Origin: Galbula dea | Lineage: Eukaryota > Chordata > Aves > Piciformes > Galbulidae | NCBI GenBank assembly: GCA_013399015.1 | Contig: VWZX01009118.1 | Coordinates: 114,058 to 178,057 of the forward strand | Direction: 5' to 3' | Length of the DNA stretch: 64,000 nt | Part shown: positions 21,093 to 32,366 of the stretch, in pieces | Numbering within the stretch: the first letter of the stretch is position 1 | Layout: every line of letters starts with the position of its first letter | Notes under the pieces: model-generated | Seen by the model: the letters and a program-made list of their open reading frames with translations, nothing else | Database searches by the model: none | What the model was told of the DNA's origin: nothing | Translations under genes and position numbers: made by a program

Positions 21093-23389
21093 ACAACCTC
21101 ACACTTTCTGAGTGGAGGCATATTTACCCTAATAATTTACACCATTTCCCCGACACGGTTTTCCAAATCCTTGAAGAGCTTGGAGGTTTCATATCCACAG
21201 GTCTGACTCACACAGTATTAGTCAAGCTGTGATTATAGCTCTTTATTATAAACTCCAGTAACACATCAATATAGACAAGGGTAACTGCATGTTGTAAAAC
21301 ATACCCATATCTTGGTTTCTGGCATCTTGTTAAAGCAATCAGTGATGAGACCTCTACTTCATTATTAGTAACAAAGTAGTGAAAAATATTCTACTTTAAC
21401 AGTTTGTCTAAGGGCTACTTTAAAAACACCCATTCCCTACTTGTCTATAATTACTGAGGCAGCAAAAATTGTTTTAGAAGCCTCACCTACTTCAGAACCC
21501 ATTCAGGCCTTTAGACACAGCCCAGGCACCTTTGGATAACATGTTCACCACCATTAAAATGACCTGAACAATGTTACTGTGTTGACAATATGTCACAAAT
21601 ACTTGTTACTTCTCAAGCACTTCCTCACTGCCTTATGTATGCTGTAAGTGACTTGGTTTACAAGCCATGCAGCCACCTGATTTCTGTTCAGATCAACAGT
21701 ACTGGCTGTTACAGAAAGGGGATTTACACCCTCAAAGCTCACTTCCCCAGGGCCGTAGTAAATATCTTCTAATAGATACTGCAGTCTAGTAACATACTAC
21801 CACTACATGCACAAAGGAAAACAAACATCAGGCAATAAATTTAAGTCATGCTCAGTGAAACTTTATTAACTGATAATTGGTGTTATGGTGATCTGTCTGT
21901 CATTGTCACTGTTTCTTTTCATTTAAAGCTGTTGTTCTTTTTTAAAGCATTGCCCTTTTTTTGAGTCCTGTGGTTCTAAGCAGGAACAAGAAAAGCTCAC
22001 AGAATAATTCTGTCGTCTATGTAATCATCCAGAATTATGTTTTCAAAAAGTGCTATAAAATCCACATTGGCAAGTATAAGGGAACACACGCAGCACAGAC
22101 CCTATCATGCATTACAAGTAGCTGTCAGCGCACTGATAATAAACTTTTGTTACCAAAATCCCAGCCCAACCATCTTCTTTCCAATGCACATGGTCTTTTT
22201 AGGAAAACCTTTCGGGTTATATGCATTCCTGTACATAAATTTCTGTGAAGTTTTTCTTTTCTGTTCTGGTTTCCTTCTTTAAGCAATGTTACATAATTTT
22301 CTGACACAAGACAAAGTTGAAGTACTGCTCTAATAATACCGTATGGTGACTTGGTTGGTTTGAAGGTATGTGACAGGGGCCTGGTCTGGTTTTCGGGTGA
22401 GCTGAGGCTGGGTGGTGGCTTCTTGGTTAGATTCACAGGTTTAGCCCTTTGCCCAAAGAATATTCAGATTTTTTCATGGCCACTCACTCTCTCAGACAGA
22501 CTTCCACACTTTTCAACTGTACTTTTCTTTTGGTTAAACTTCTTTATTTGCATTCAATTTTGACTTAATTTCCTTATGTATTACTAAACATTTTTATACA
22601 TATATTTTATAAATATAGTCCTTAGATATTTATAAAAAAAGTGTAAATTTGTATAAACATACATTTATACACTTTTTACACGCTCAAATGTATCATTATA
22701 AACACACATATATGTATGCATGTGCATGTATATACGAGGGTCATTGACATACCTCTAGGGTAAAGAAAAAGGCAGAATTTCAGCTGTCAGCAATTACAGA
22801 AGGTTCTGAGATTACATGAAGTATGGACATGACTGTGACAAAATGGTGACTCACATGGAAAAAGAGAAGACTTCCTGGGCCTGAGGGATCTGATACTGGA
22901 TCATATGGCTGGAAAAGAAGGAGGAGCTTTTGGGGCAAGGGTCATCAGATTTTTGAGGGGCAGGTCTTCCAGCAGAAGACTGAGGAATGGGGCCTGCACC
23001 ATCTTGTATTTAACTGATGCTAATGACATATCCCTCAGTTGTAGCCTGCCTTCACTCTCTCCTTATCTTTCTGAATCACAACAGAGTTCTATGCTGCCAC
23101 CACTCAAAGAAAGAATGAAGCAAGGTATTTGACATATTATAATCTGGGGAACAATATACAATAATTGTTAGAGAGAGGATTTACATATGAGTAGTATTGA
23201 GTAGTGACTGTTTTTATGAACTAATACATACTTGCTCACAGGGAACATTATGTATCACATGTCCATCAGAAGTGGAAATGTGACAATTTAGAAGTACTAT
23301 TAATATGGAATGACTTCACCCTGAGGGAACAATGTATTTTTCTAAGAGATTTGCCAAGCTAAAAAAGTCTGGTTACCTCAAGTTGTCAG
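21093..23389. other. Unannotated sequence, possibly more of the Maverick-like element
   Basis: Minus-strand frames at 21090-21240 (KLFKDLENRVGEMV, then IIRVNMPPLRKCEVV) look coding-like and may extend the element. Nothing is assignable at 21240-22440. An AT-rich inverted repeat lies at 22636-22677. No integrase or polymerase motif was seen. Confidence 0.35.
22636..22677. repeat. AT-rich inverted repeat
   Basis: aaaaagtgta (22636-22645) pairs with tacacttttt (22668-22677) around a 22-base loop that contains a second gtataaa/tttatac pairing. Simple AT-rich composition makes chance plausible. Confidence 0.5.
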
Positions 23390-24768
23390 GAGGTTGAAAA
23401 GTAAGGAGATCAGAAATCAGAAATTGACCCTGGTAACTACAGGCCTGTAAGCCTTACTTCAGTGCCTGGTAAAACTATGGAGAGGGTTGTTCTGTGAGGC
23501 ACTGTAAATCACCTGGAGGGCAACGCAGTCACAGGTCACGGCCAGTGTGGTTTCATGAGTGGGAAGTCCTGTTTGCAAATCTACTTTCCTTCTACAACAA
23601 AGTAACCCAAGTAGTTGATCAAGGGAAACCAGCAGATGTGATCTTTTTGGATTTTAGCAAAGGTTTTGATACCGTCTCTCACAGTATCTTTTTGGACAAA
23701 ATGTCCAGTGTACAGATCAATAAACACATCACGCAATGGGTGAACAGCTGGCTCCCAGGTTGGGCAGAAAAAGGTGTAGTAAATGGGGTTACATCAGGCT
23801 GGTGCCCGGTCAGTAGTGGGGTTCGGCAGGGTTCCTTCCCTGGCTCAGCACTCTTCAACATCTTTGTAAATGACTGGGACACGGGACTGGAGGGGATAGT
23901 TAGCAAATTTGCAGATGACATAAAACTGGGAAGGGCTGTTGACTCCCTTGAGGGTAGTGAGGCTCTACAGAGGGACCCTGGTAAATTAGAGCACTGGGCA
24001 ATCACCAACGGCATGAGATTTAACAAGGGCAAGCGTCGGATTCTACACTTGGGATGGGACAACCCCAGATGTGTAAAAACTGAGAAGCGAGAGGCTGAAG
24101 AGTATCAGTGTGGAGAGAAACTTGGGTGTCTTTGTCACCAGCAGATTGAATATGAGTCAGCAGTGTGACCTGGCAGCCAGGAGGGCCAACCGTGTCCTGG
24201 GGTGCATCATGAACAGCATTGCCAGCTGGTCAAGGGAGGTGACTGTCCTGCTCTACTCTGCACTGATGCAGCTACACCTTGAGTATTGTGTGCAGTTTTG
24301 GGTTCCACAACATAGAAAAGATGTTGGAGGGTGTCTAGAGGAGGGCTATGAAGATGGTGAAGGGTCTGGAGGGGAAACCTTATAAGGAGCAGCTAAGGTC
24401 ACTTGGTTTGTTTAGCCTTGAGAAAAGGAGATTGAGAGGAGACCTCATTGCCATCTTCAACATCCTCACAAGGGGTGGCAGAGGGGAAGGGACTGGTCTT
24501 CCCAATGTAGTGGATGGTGACAGGACTAGGGGAAACGATATGAAGTTTGAGTAAGGGGAGGTTCAGGCAGGAGATTAGGAAGAGGTTTTTCACCCAGAGG
24601 GTGGCTGGGCTGTGGAACAACCTTCCCAGGGAAGTAGTCTCAGCACCAAGCCTGATGGGGTTCAAGAAGCATTTGGACAACGCTCTCAGGCATGTGGTGT
24701 GATTCTTGGGGTGTCCTGCACAGGTTAAGGAGCTGGACTTGATGATCCTAATGAGTCTCTTCCAGCTC
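23390..24768 (+). mobile_element. CR1 LINE, RT to 3' UTR, different subfamily
   Basis: It runs from RT motif 1 (PGNYRPVSLTSVPGKTME, about 23430) to the 3' end ctggacttgatgatcctaatgag near 24768. The tail lacks the attctatga units of other copies. The 3' UTR wording (ggtggctgggctgtggaaca, gggaagtagtctcagcacc) differs from the other copies here. Truncated at the 5' end and old, judging by its many frameshifts. Confidence 0.9.
23494..24554 (+). pseudogene. CR1 ORF2 reverse-transcriptase remnant
   Basis: An open stretch of 224 codons (23494-24168) contains DVIFLDFSKGFDTVSHSIF (motif A), SSGVRQGSFPGSALFNIFV (motif B) and SKFADDIKLGRAVDSLEG (motif C with both aspartates). It continues through NGMRFNKGKRRILHLGWDN. 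Two further overlapping frames (24110-24385 and 24348-24554) carry the C-terminus: RLNMSQQCDLAARRANRVLG, YCVQFWVPQ, KMVKGLEGKPYKEQLRSLGL and FSLEKRRLRGDLIA. Motifs A and C still look catalytic, making this the longest uninterrupted RT frame in the window, but frameshifts split the protein and the N-terminus and endonuclease are absent. Confidence 0.92.
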
Positions 24769-27700
24769 AGTAGATAATATAAAGAAAATTCCTCAAATCA
24801 AGGAAAACAGATTATAACAGACATAACAAATGTGGTGAATGAGATCATATCAGAGCTCATAAACCGTAAAGCTAGAGGGATCATAAGGATAATCTAAGCT
24901 ACATACAAAGGTGAAAAGGACTCACGTAAGTGTAATCCTGCACAGAAGAGATCATTCAGAATTTTAAACATTTTTTTAAAATGTTCCTTCTTTCACATTT
25001 TTAATTCAGTAACCGAGAGTGGAGCAGGAAAACAACACAAATAAAGCAGAGCATCCTTGGCTCTTGAAAAGACAAAAAAATAACCTAGTGGTCTCTTAAA
25101 AGTATAAAATAATCACTTGGCTCCTTTTTGGTGCATTATGTCTGCCTGTCCTAAAAGGAGTCTAACCCCACTCCTTCGGGGTATATGCAGCAGATGAAAG
25201 GCCATCAGGCAGAGCCACTGCTGCACTTGGCAGCTCAGTACATGTTGGTAGGGGAATAATGGTTCCTATGTTAAGTGAGAGTTTGAGTTCAGGCTGCACC
25301 ACAGGAGTGTGTTGCTCTCGTGTGTTCATCTAACAGCACGAGAGCACTTCACAGGCACTGCATGCATTCTCCACAGGTACAATATATGGACATGTGAGTG
25401 TACATATTCAAGAAGCTTCTAAGTATGATTCAGAAATGCTCACATGTTGCAAGTACTTCCCAAATAATCTCTCCTCCCAGTGTCCCTAATATAAGGCAAA
25501 AACCTTGGACTGTAGAAATTAATAAGTACTTTGAAATTTATACTTGTTTGTATCTTTGCAATGATTTTTTACAGTATTTTTTTTCTTATCTGCCCATTGC
25601 ACAATTTTCAGTGAAATACGGAAAACTATGCATAATAAAGCAGTTTGCAAAAATGAATCTGCAGTCCTGCAGAGAACTTTCAAAGTTTGTACTGCCGCAA
25701 ATCTCAGCTTGAACCGTTTCATGGCAGTGAGCTATGTTTCTGAATAATATAGTTTGAAACACAACTGATTGCTTTGCTCTCAGCTTGCTTCTCATCTTTC
25801 CCTTTCCTGGTCATTTTAATATATATACTAAGAAATGTTCTTACAATAAACAGTTTGAGTTGTTTGAATTTGATGGGGGGAAAAAAAGGTATCTATTTTT
25901 AAGTATAAGTAAACTTATCATATGTTTCCCAGATTTAACCTCCAGATATGTCTTTCAGATGAATCCTTGTAGTTACAACTAGACACCTTAGTCACACAGA
26001 AACTGATACAAAGTTCCTCAAGTTTCAGTGTTTCCTGATTTCTCATGTTAATAATTCTGACCCAAACTCTTCTGTATCTTCAACTGAAATATCCTACATT
26101 GTTTATTTTGAAACAGAAGTTAAACAAAACCTTTGTTAGGTCATTGGATATCTTTAGTTTGTTGGGGTTTTTTATATTTCAAGAGAAAATTCCAAAAGAA
26201 TACAGCACATATAGAAAACATCATTCTCAGTGCAGAATTCAGATATAAAGAAAACAACTTAAAGTTTGTAAATATGAGTGTCTGGAAGTATCAGAGTATT
26301 GGCTTCACACAAGACAAAACCAAGAGGTAATAGGAATGAAGTATTTCTATTGTGTTACGAGTCTGTAATTAACCTAAACCTAGTTCTCATGAAGAATATA
26401 AGCCTCAGAGACTAGAAGGTTGGACTGAAATCATGATGGAGCTGAAGGAAGTGGCTGAACTCCATTTGTTTCATTGGAGTAAGGAATGTGTAAAAATCAA
26501 ACTTCTACAATCTCTAAATGAAGGCTAGAGATTTCAAAAGCCACCTTTGTTCCTGAATACCCAGTTTCTGATGACAGAGCTTCTTTGCTAAGGGTGTTAA
26601 TTCAGCTGGAGCCTAGAAAACTTGATGCATTTACAACGGACTTTAGCTGGGCAATAAAAAAAGATGACAAACAACAAAAATAGCTTAAGAACCTATAACT
26701 AATCTCTCAAAAATAAAATGATGAAAATTCTGACACCCAAACTATCATTCTGAGCTCAGTCCAGTGGAAAACACTGCTCTGTCAAAGAATCACATCTTTT
26801 ACAAGAAAATTTAGTCTGGCAGTTCTCCAGTTCAACAACACAAAAAATGATAGGATTATGTATCATTTTTTGCTCCTTGTTGCCTTTTTACTAACCACAT
26901 TTCCCTAGATTTTGTTTTCTTTCAAGATCTGCAAGCTCTATGACAAATGAAGGTCTGTCTTAATCCTTGTGTAATACTAGGCTGTACTTATCACAGGAGA
27001 CCGATGTGCACCCATGTCACAGACTTTCTGTAGATAGTCAGTGCCATGAAAAAGTGCATACCATAAATGGCTGAATTCATTATGCAGACATTCAAGCATC
27101 ACTTGTTGCTTAAACTTGTTCACTGCCTGGGCAATCCATCTGCCTGCCTTAAGGAAGGGAGTGCCTAGTTCAGCACAGTATTAGCAAGCCAGCTCTCAAA
27201 AGAAAAAAAGACTGATAGCTGCAGCACAGCACTTCTGCAGCAGAAAGCTTATGCTGGTAACACAGACAAAGAATCCGCACACGGTCTTACAGGCAGCTGC
27301 GCTCTCTAGAGGGAACTCATAGCTAAGGAAACTATATTCACTCCCAGACTATTAATCAAATCCCAGGTGATTGCTGAAATTGTGAAAATATTACAGATGA
27401 TAATGGTACCGTGTTTCAATAATGCAGGGAAAATCTGCCAAAAATATGCTCTCAGGATCAAATAACACCATTTTCTTTACTCCTCACCAGACCACTTACC
27501 AGCTTTTTGTTCCCCTCTCTCTGTTTCGCCTCAGCCACTGACTGCCAGCCAATGCCAAGAGCAAAGAATTCTTAAATAATAGCACACAACAGGGTCTTGT
27601 AACTAGTGCATGTATATGCAAAGGTAGGAGACGGGAACACAGGAAGAATAAAATAATAGCTAGGGCACATTAGATAGAGGAAGACACGATGGCAGTTATG

Positions 27701-28789
27701 AGAGCTCCAGGAGGTTTATTTCCTCAACCAGCACAATTTCATTAATGAATGACATAAATAAAGTATATTCAGTGAACATAAATGATATATGAGGTGGTAA
27801 TATCATGAGGTTAGTACTACCAAGTGCATTGAAAATGCTTTAAAAAAAAACCCCAATGCAATCCCAAATGTAATTTAAAAACCCCACACATCTAAGGAGT
27901 GGCATCTGCATCTGGCTTATTTCAGTATTTTAAAAGAGAGACCCCTGAATAACAAGAAAATACGTGTTTTTTTTTCACAATGTAAGCCATACAATATTTA
28001 GGATACTGCATGAAGTTGAATATATTTTTAATTTCTGCTAATAGAACTAAAGTCTACTCTGTTCTTTACACGACAGAGAACACTTTGTAGTCAGGTAAAA
28101 CATACAGCAGGAACAGGTTTAACTGCAGTACTTACTTTTGCCTGGTAACGAAAAGTGTGTTGACCCATGTCAATTCATTAATGCTTCCTGAATAAGGACG
28201 TTAAAATCCAGCATTTGAAAGAGTTTCACATATATTTTGAGAAAAAAAACAATCCAGAAAGAAAGTGGGAAAAACGACCCCAAAGCATAAACAAAGACAA
28301 ACCCTGTAAGGTTTACAGGGGTTTTTTTTAAGCTCTGACTGCAAAATATTCAGCCTGGCAGCTCCAGGAGAAATACAACTCTGTGTACTTGTACATGCTC
28401 TCCCCATTAGAGGAGGAGTCAGTCTTGCAACACTTATTATGTTCCTTGCTCGAGGCAAAACAGCAATTCTCTCCAGTGCAAGCAATGTTTCGAGTGTGAC
28501 AGCTTTAAAGGTGAGAGGTATACTCCGGAGCATAGGAATGCATCAAGAGAAAAATAATACTTTTAAGCATCAGCTACATACACTACAAGTTGTTGTGGCT
28601 CCTTTTAAATGCTTACTGTCTAGGATGTTTTTTTCTTAAAGAGAAAACTAATACTCCTTCAACATAAACTGCATCTATAGTACTGTTGTACAGCAGTAGT
28701 CCCTGCTTTATGCTCTAGAATAGCATAAAAAGTTTTCTTTTTACAACAGAATGAAAGATGCTAGTTTTATATCAAGAAGCTGACGAAAT
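24769..28789. other. Unannotated AT-rich sequence
   Basis: No repeat family or gene recognised over about 4 kb. It contains small hairpins at 25313-25346 and 28303-28321. Its open frames (for example 28201-28533 minus, 110 codons) lack recognisable features. Confidence 0.45.
25313..25346. repeat. Perfect 10-bp hairpin
   Basis: tgctctcgtg (25313-25322) and cacgagagca (25337-25346) are exact inverted repeats around a 14-base loop. It is GC-richer than its surroundings. Function unknown. Confidence 0.7.
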
Positions 28790-28840
28790 ACATGATCTCA
28801 GAGGTCTTTTCCAACCATAATAATTCTATGATTCTATGAA
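28790..28840 (+). mobile_element. CR1 3' tail, short
   Basis: catgatctcagaggtctttt, ccaaccataataa and attctatgattctatga form the last 50 bases of a CR1. Confidence 0.8.
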
Positions 28841-29111
28841 AAAAAGTCCTTTTTTTGCTAGTTTTGGTAGCTTTTTGCTGTGATTTGAAAAGAGTTTCAG
28901 ATTATGCAAGAAGGCTCAATTATTCACTGGTCATCCACCTCTACTTAAGTGAAAACATTTTCACACATTCTTATTAATGCTTTCATTGAATCACATTTTT
29001 ATCTTCTAGGTATTCATGCCAGTGAAATGAATAGAAAATAAAATGCATGGGTAGCAAAAGTTCTTGTGCAACACGATAGATTAAGAACATTCTCTTTCAT
29101 AATGAAGCAAG

Positions 29112-29371
29112 ATCACAGAATCACAGAATATTAGGAGCTGGAAGGGACCTCAAAAGATCATCTAGTCCAACCCCCCTGTCACAGAAGGATTCCCTAGACC
29201 AGGTCACACAGAAGTGTGTCCAGATGGGTTTTGAGTATCTCCATAGAAGGAGACTCCACAGCCTCTCTGGGCAGTCTGTTCCAGTGCTCCGTCACCCTCA
29301 CTGGGAAAAAATTTTTTCTTGTATTCACACAGAACCTCTTATGCTTACAAACACTGCCCCTTGTCTTGAGA
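29112..29371 (-). mobile_element. CR1 LINE 3' end (CR1-J-like)
   Basis: Tail atcacagaatcacagaatat, then ctagtccaacccccctgtca and the 3' UTR up to tgccccttgtcttgag. It breaks at the very end of ORF2. Same subfamily as the 7047 element. Confidence 0.92.
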
Positions 29372-32321
29372 TTTCTGTGATGTGGATGTTGTTTTTAGAG
29401 TCAAGACTCTATAATCAAGGTAAGAATTGTTCACATCTTGTGACCAAATGGACATTCAGCTATTTCCAAGAATTAGGAATTATATGAACAGTTTTTTAGC
29501 AAGACAGGCAAATATATTCAAGAAAGGAACAAACCTTGTGATCTATCCACACACATTATAAAACTTCAGGTGTGTTTCTTCGGCATGGCTTTGGACTAGA
29601 CTCACTGCCAGCTGCTGCTGAGAAGCACAGTTTCACTCTGCACCTCCAACCTGTGTTGCCCTGTTCCATCTATCATGTCTGCTGCATTATCCATTTGACT
29701 CTGTGTTAAGATAGTTTAGGAAGCTAAACTGGTGGAAGACAATTTCTTTTTTAACTCCTATTGTAAATTTCTGAACAGCTTCACTCTGAGGTCAGACAAA
29801 ACCAGTGATAGGGGAACGGAATGCATAGCTAGCAGTATAGACTCATTGATTGTATTACAAAGATATGCGCTAAAATTGATCAGATGCTCTCGGTGTTCAG
29901 AGAGCTCTCAGCATATTCCAGCAGGCTCTCTGTGCTGAAAAGGATGAAACTGCTCCTGCTTGAAAAGATGCTATCACCTCAAAAATGAAACAAGGAACAG
30001 AAGGTAGAACCTAACAGGTATTTCACAAGCCAGAAAAGATGTAGCAGTCTGTGGCTGGTTGTTTTATTTCTGTATCTGCTTGCCTCTGCTAAACACAGGG
30101 AAAGCAAAACACAGAGGGAGAAAACAGAGAGAGAAGATCCTGCCCAGAGAAGAGAGTTTCAAAATGAAGGTGAATCAAGAACTACTATCTACATAGTCAC
30201 TGTATTAATTTCTGTAAGAGGACAGTATAATGGTACGGTCTGCATATATGTTTTCTCCCTAATCAAAATAGGCTCTATACTCCTGGAATCTGGCTAACAG
30301 GAGAAAGAGAACCAAAACTAAATCAGTAATGATTTAGTGAAAGATAAGTGATCACAGTTAAAAACTGTCTAACAGGGGTAATTTTAGACATATACCTGTG
30401 CTGTCCAGTTTATAGCTAGCTGGCATAATGCAACCTTGGTAACCATGGCAGCAGGCAGTGCAGTGTGAGATAGTTCTTAAATATTTCCCCAGGATTTTGA
30501 GTTAGTGTTTTTTAGATTTTAATGAGCACTGTGTGCCTGTGACTACACTACTAGCAATTCTCAAGCCAGTCAGGCAAGTCTGTCCAAGCACACTCAGCCT
30601 CTGGTGGAATACTGCCAAGAAAAGACAACTGTACTCCTAGGAGCATTGGATTAGGGAGAATATTTTAAGGTAGTAATACAACCTCTTATGCAGAGAACAC
30701 AGGTCACTGATATTTAAGAAAGATTCTTTTAAATTAGGATAGGAGAAAAGAAAGATCATCAAGATGAGGTAAAGGCTCTAAAGCCTATCTATTAAAAAAG
30801 TGATTGACAGAACTTGGCTGGTTTAATGTGGCAAAGTAAATGCTGAGGCTGAAAATCAACAGGTACTTAAATGTTCCTATAAAGGTAATGTGTGTCTATA
30901 AATAACAAAGTAAGCACCGGAAAAGTCCTGAAGCTGTTTAGCCCAAGGAATAATGTTAGAGAAAAAAAAACAGGTAGGAACAGAACACAAATAGTAAACT
31001 AAAAGGATACCAACATTGCGAGTACGAAAAATAGGAGCAGACATTCAACAGGGCAAAAAACCCCCCAACACAGCTACTTCTAGAACTGAGCTTGGCCAGT
31101 CTCTGGAAGGGATTATCAGCTTGACTCATCCCATGTCATTAAGTGGCGTATCCACTTTAGAAATCTGGTTTAGGTCAGGATTTTAACTTGCCCCTATAGT
31201 CAGCAGAGGAAGATTCCTCTGGGGCTGGTCTAGAAGCACAGTAAGTTCATTCCCAGAGACTGATTTTATTTAGAAAAGTTCGTAGCCTTGGAATCTGTTA
31301 AAATAAGCTACTAAATGCCACACAGCAGTCCTTAACATCAACAGATCACTTACGGAAAGGAAGACTTAGTAAATTAAAAAAGCAAGGGCCTAACTTTATT
31401 TTCAATAAAATGACATTTGTGTTGGTATAACCTCACTAACCTCAGTGAAGTTATTCTGCTTTGGAGCTTCATCAGACTTCTGACATTCGGGCAGACGAGA
31501 ATTTCACTGCCCCCAGAAAGAGAAAAATAGTGTTTTACAACAGTAAGCACGCAGGACTGGGAGAAAGGCAGGAAAAGATAACTTGGAGGAATCAGTCAAA
31601 GGAAGCAATAAGGTTTCAGGAAAGGTCTTTACAGGTGAGAAGAATGCTAAAAGGACCATATTAGGGAGTGGGATTGAAAGACGTATGAGAAGAGTCTGCA
31701 ATCTGTCTTTCCCTTTCCCACAGCCCTTATCTACCAAAAACCTCCAGCCTTTGTCTGAGAGTAACAGTTTGTACAGGGGTTGTGGCTGTTTGTCCCTGCC
31801 CTTCCCATGCCCCTGGGAACAACAACAACAACAAAAAAAAAAGCAGAGGAAAGCAAACAAGGCAGTCTGATCTTAAATGTAAAGAATATAAGAAATAAAA
31901 TAGGAGTAAGACTTCATAGAACTACAAAGAGAATGTTATTTTATTCTGCTGCTCTCTATTTTCCTTAACTTGTCCTCTGAAGAAGCAGAAGGCAAAAGGA
32001 TAGGGTATTTGTCATATAAGAGAAGCCATGGCAGGTGCCAGTCAGCCTCACATCACCCATATGCCTCAGAAGTCCTTTCCTCATCACGCAGCAAGTTCAT
32101 CACAGAAATACATCCAAGACCCTGAGGACCAGGATGTCTTTAGCACACAGAGGCTACCATTCTGAGAGAGATGTAGCCTATGCTACCTGACAATGGCCTG
32201 ATGGTGTGACTGATGGTGCCAAAGTGGCAGCTGACTTGAGCAAAGGAACGGAGGACTCTCTGGTCCTGAGGGACCTGACAGTTTTCCAGGGTAAGCCTGC
32301 CATGTGCCTGTGGCAGGCAGG
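29372..32321. other. Unannotated sequence
   Basis: Nothing recognised. An A-rich (caa)n/A tract lies at 31819-31842. The 118-codon minus frame at 31504-31860 reads through that tract and is not convincing. Confidence 0.45.
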
Positions 32322-32366
32322 TCACAGAATCACAGAGTATTAGGAGCTGGAAGGGACCTCGAAAGT
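32322..32366 (-). mobile_element. CR1 3' tail, about 45 bp
   Basis: tcacagaatcacagagtatt followed by aggagctggaagggacctcg is the extreme 3' end of a CR1-J-like element. The rest is missing. Confidence 0.88.

Noticed and set aside
22735..22760. cgagggtcattgacata resembling a mariner-type terminal repeat
   Set aside because: No matching inverted end, TA duplication or transposase nearby. Too short to support.
28303..28330. Hairpin ccctgtaa/ttacaggg followed by a T run, terminator-like
   Set aside because: This is animal DNA with no gene upstream; a simple hairpin plus T run is likely chance.
28201..28533. 110-codon minus frame with some GC-rich codons
   Set aside because: No recognisable family or splice context; likely chance.
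31504..31860. 118-codon minus frame beginning with Cys/Phe repeats
   Set aside because: The start is a translation of the (caa)n/A tract; the rest has no features.
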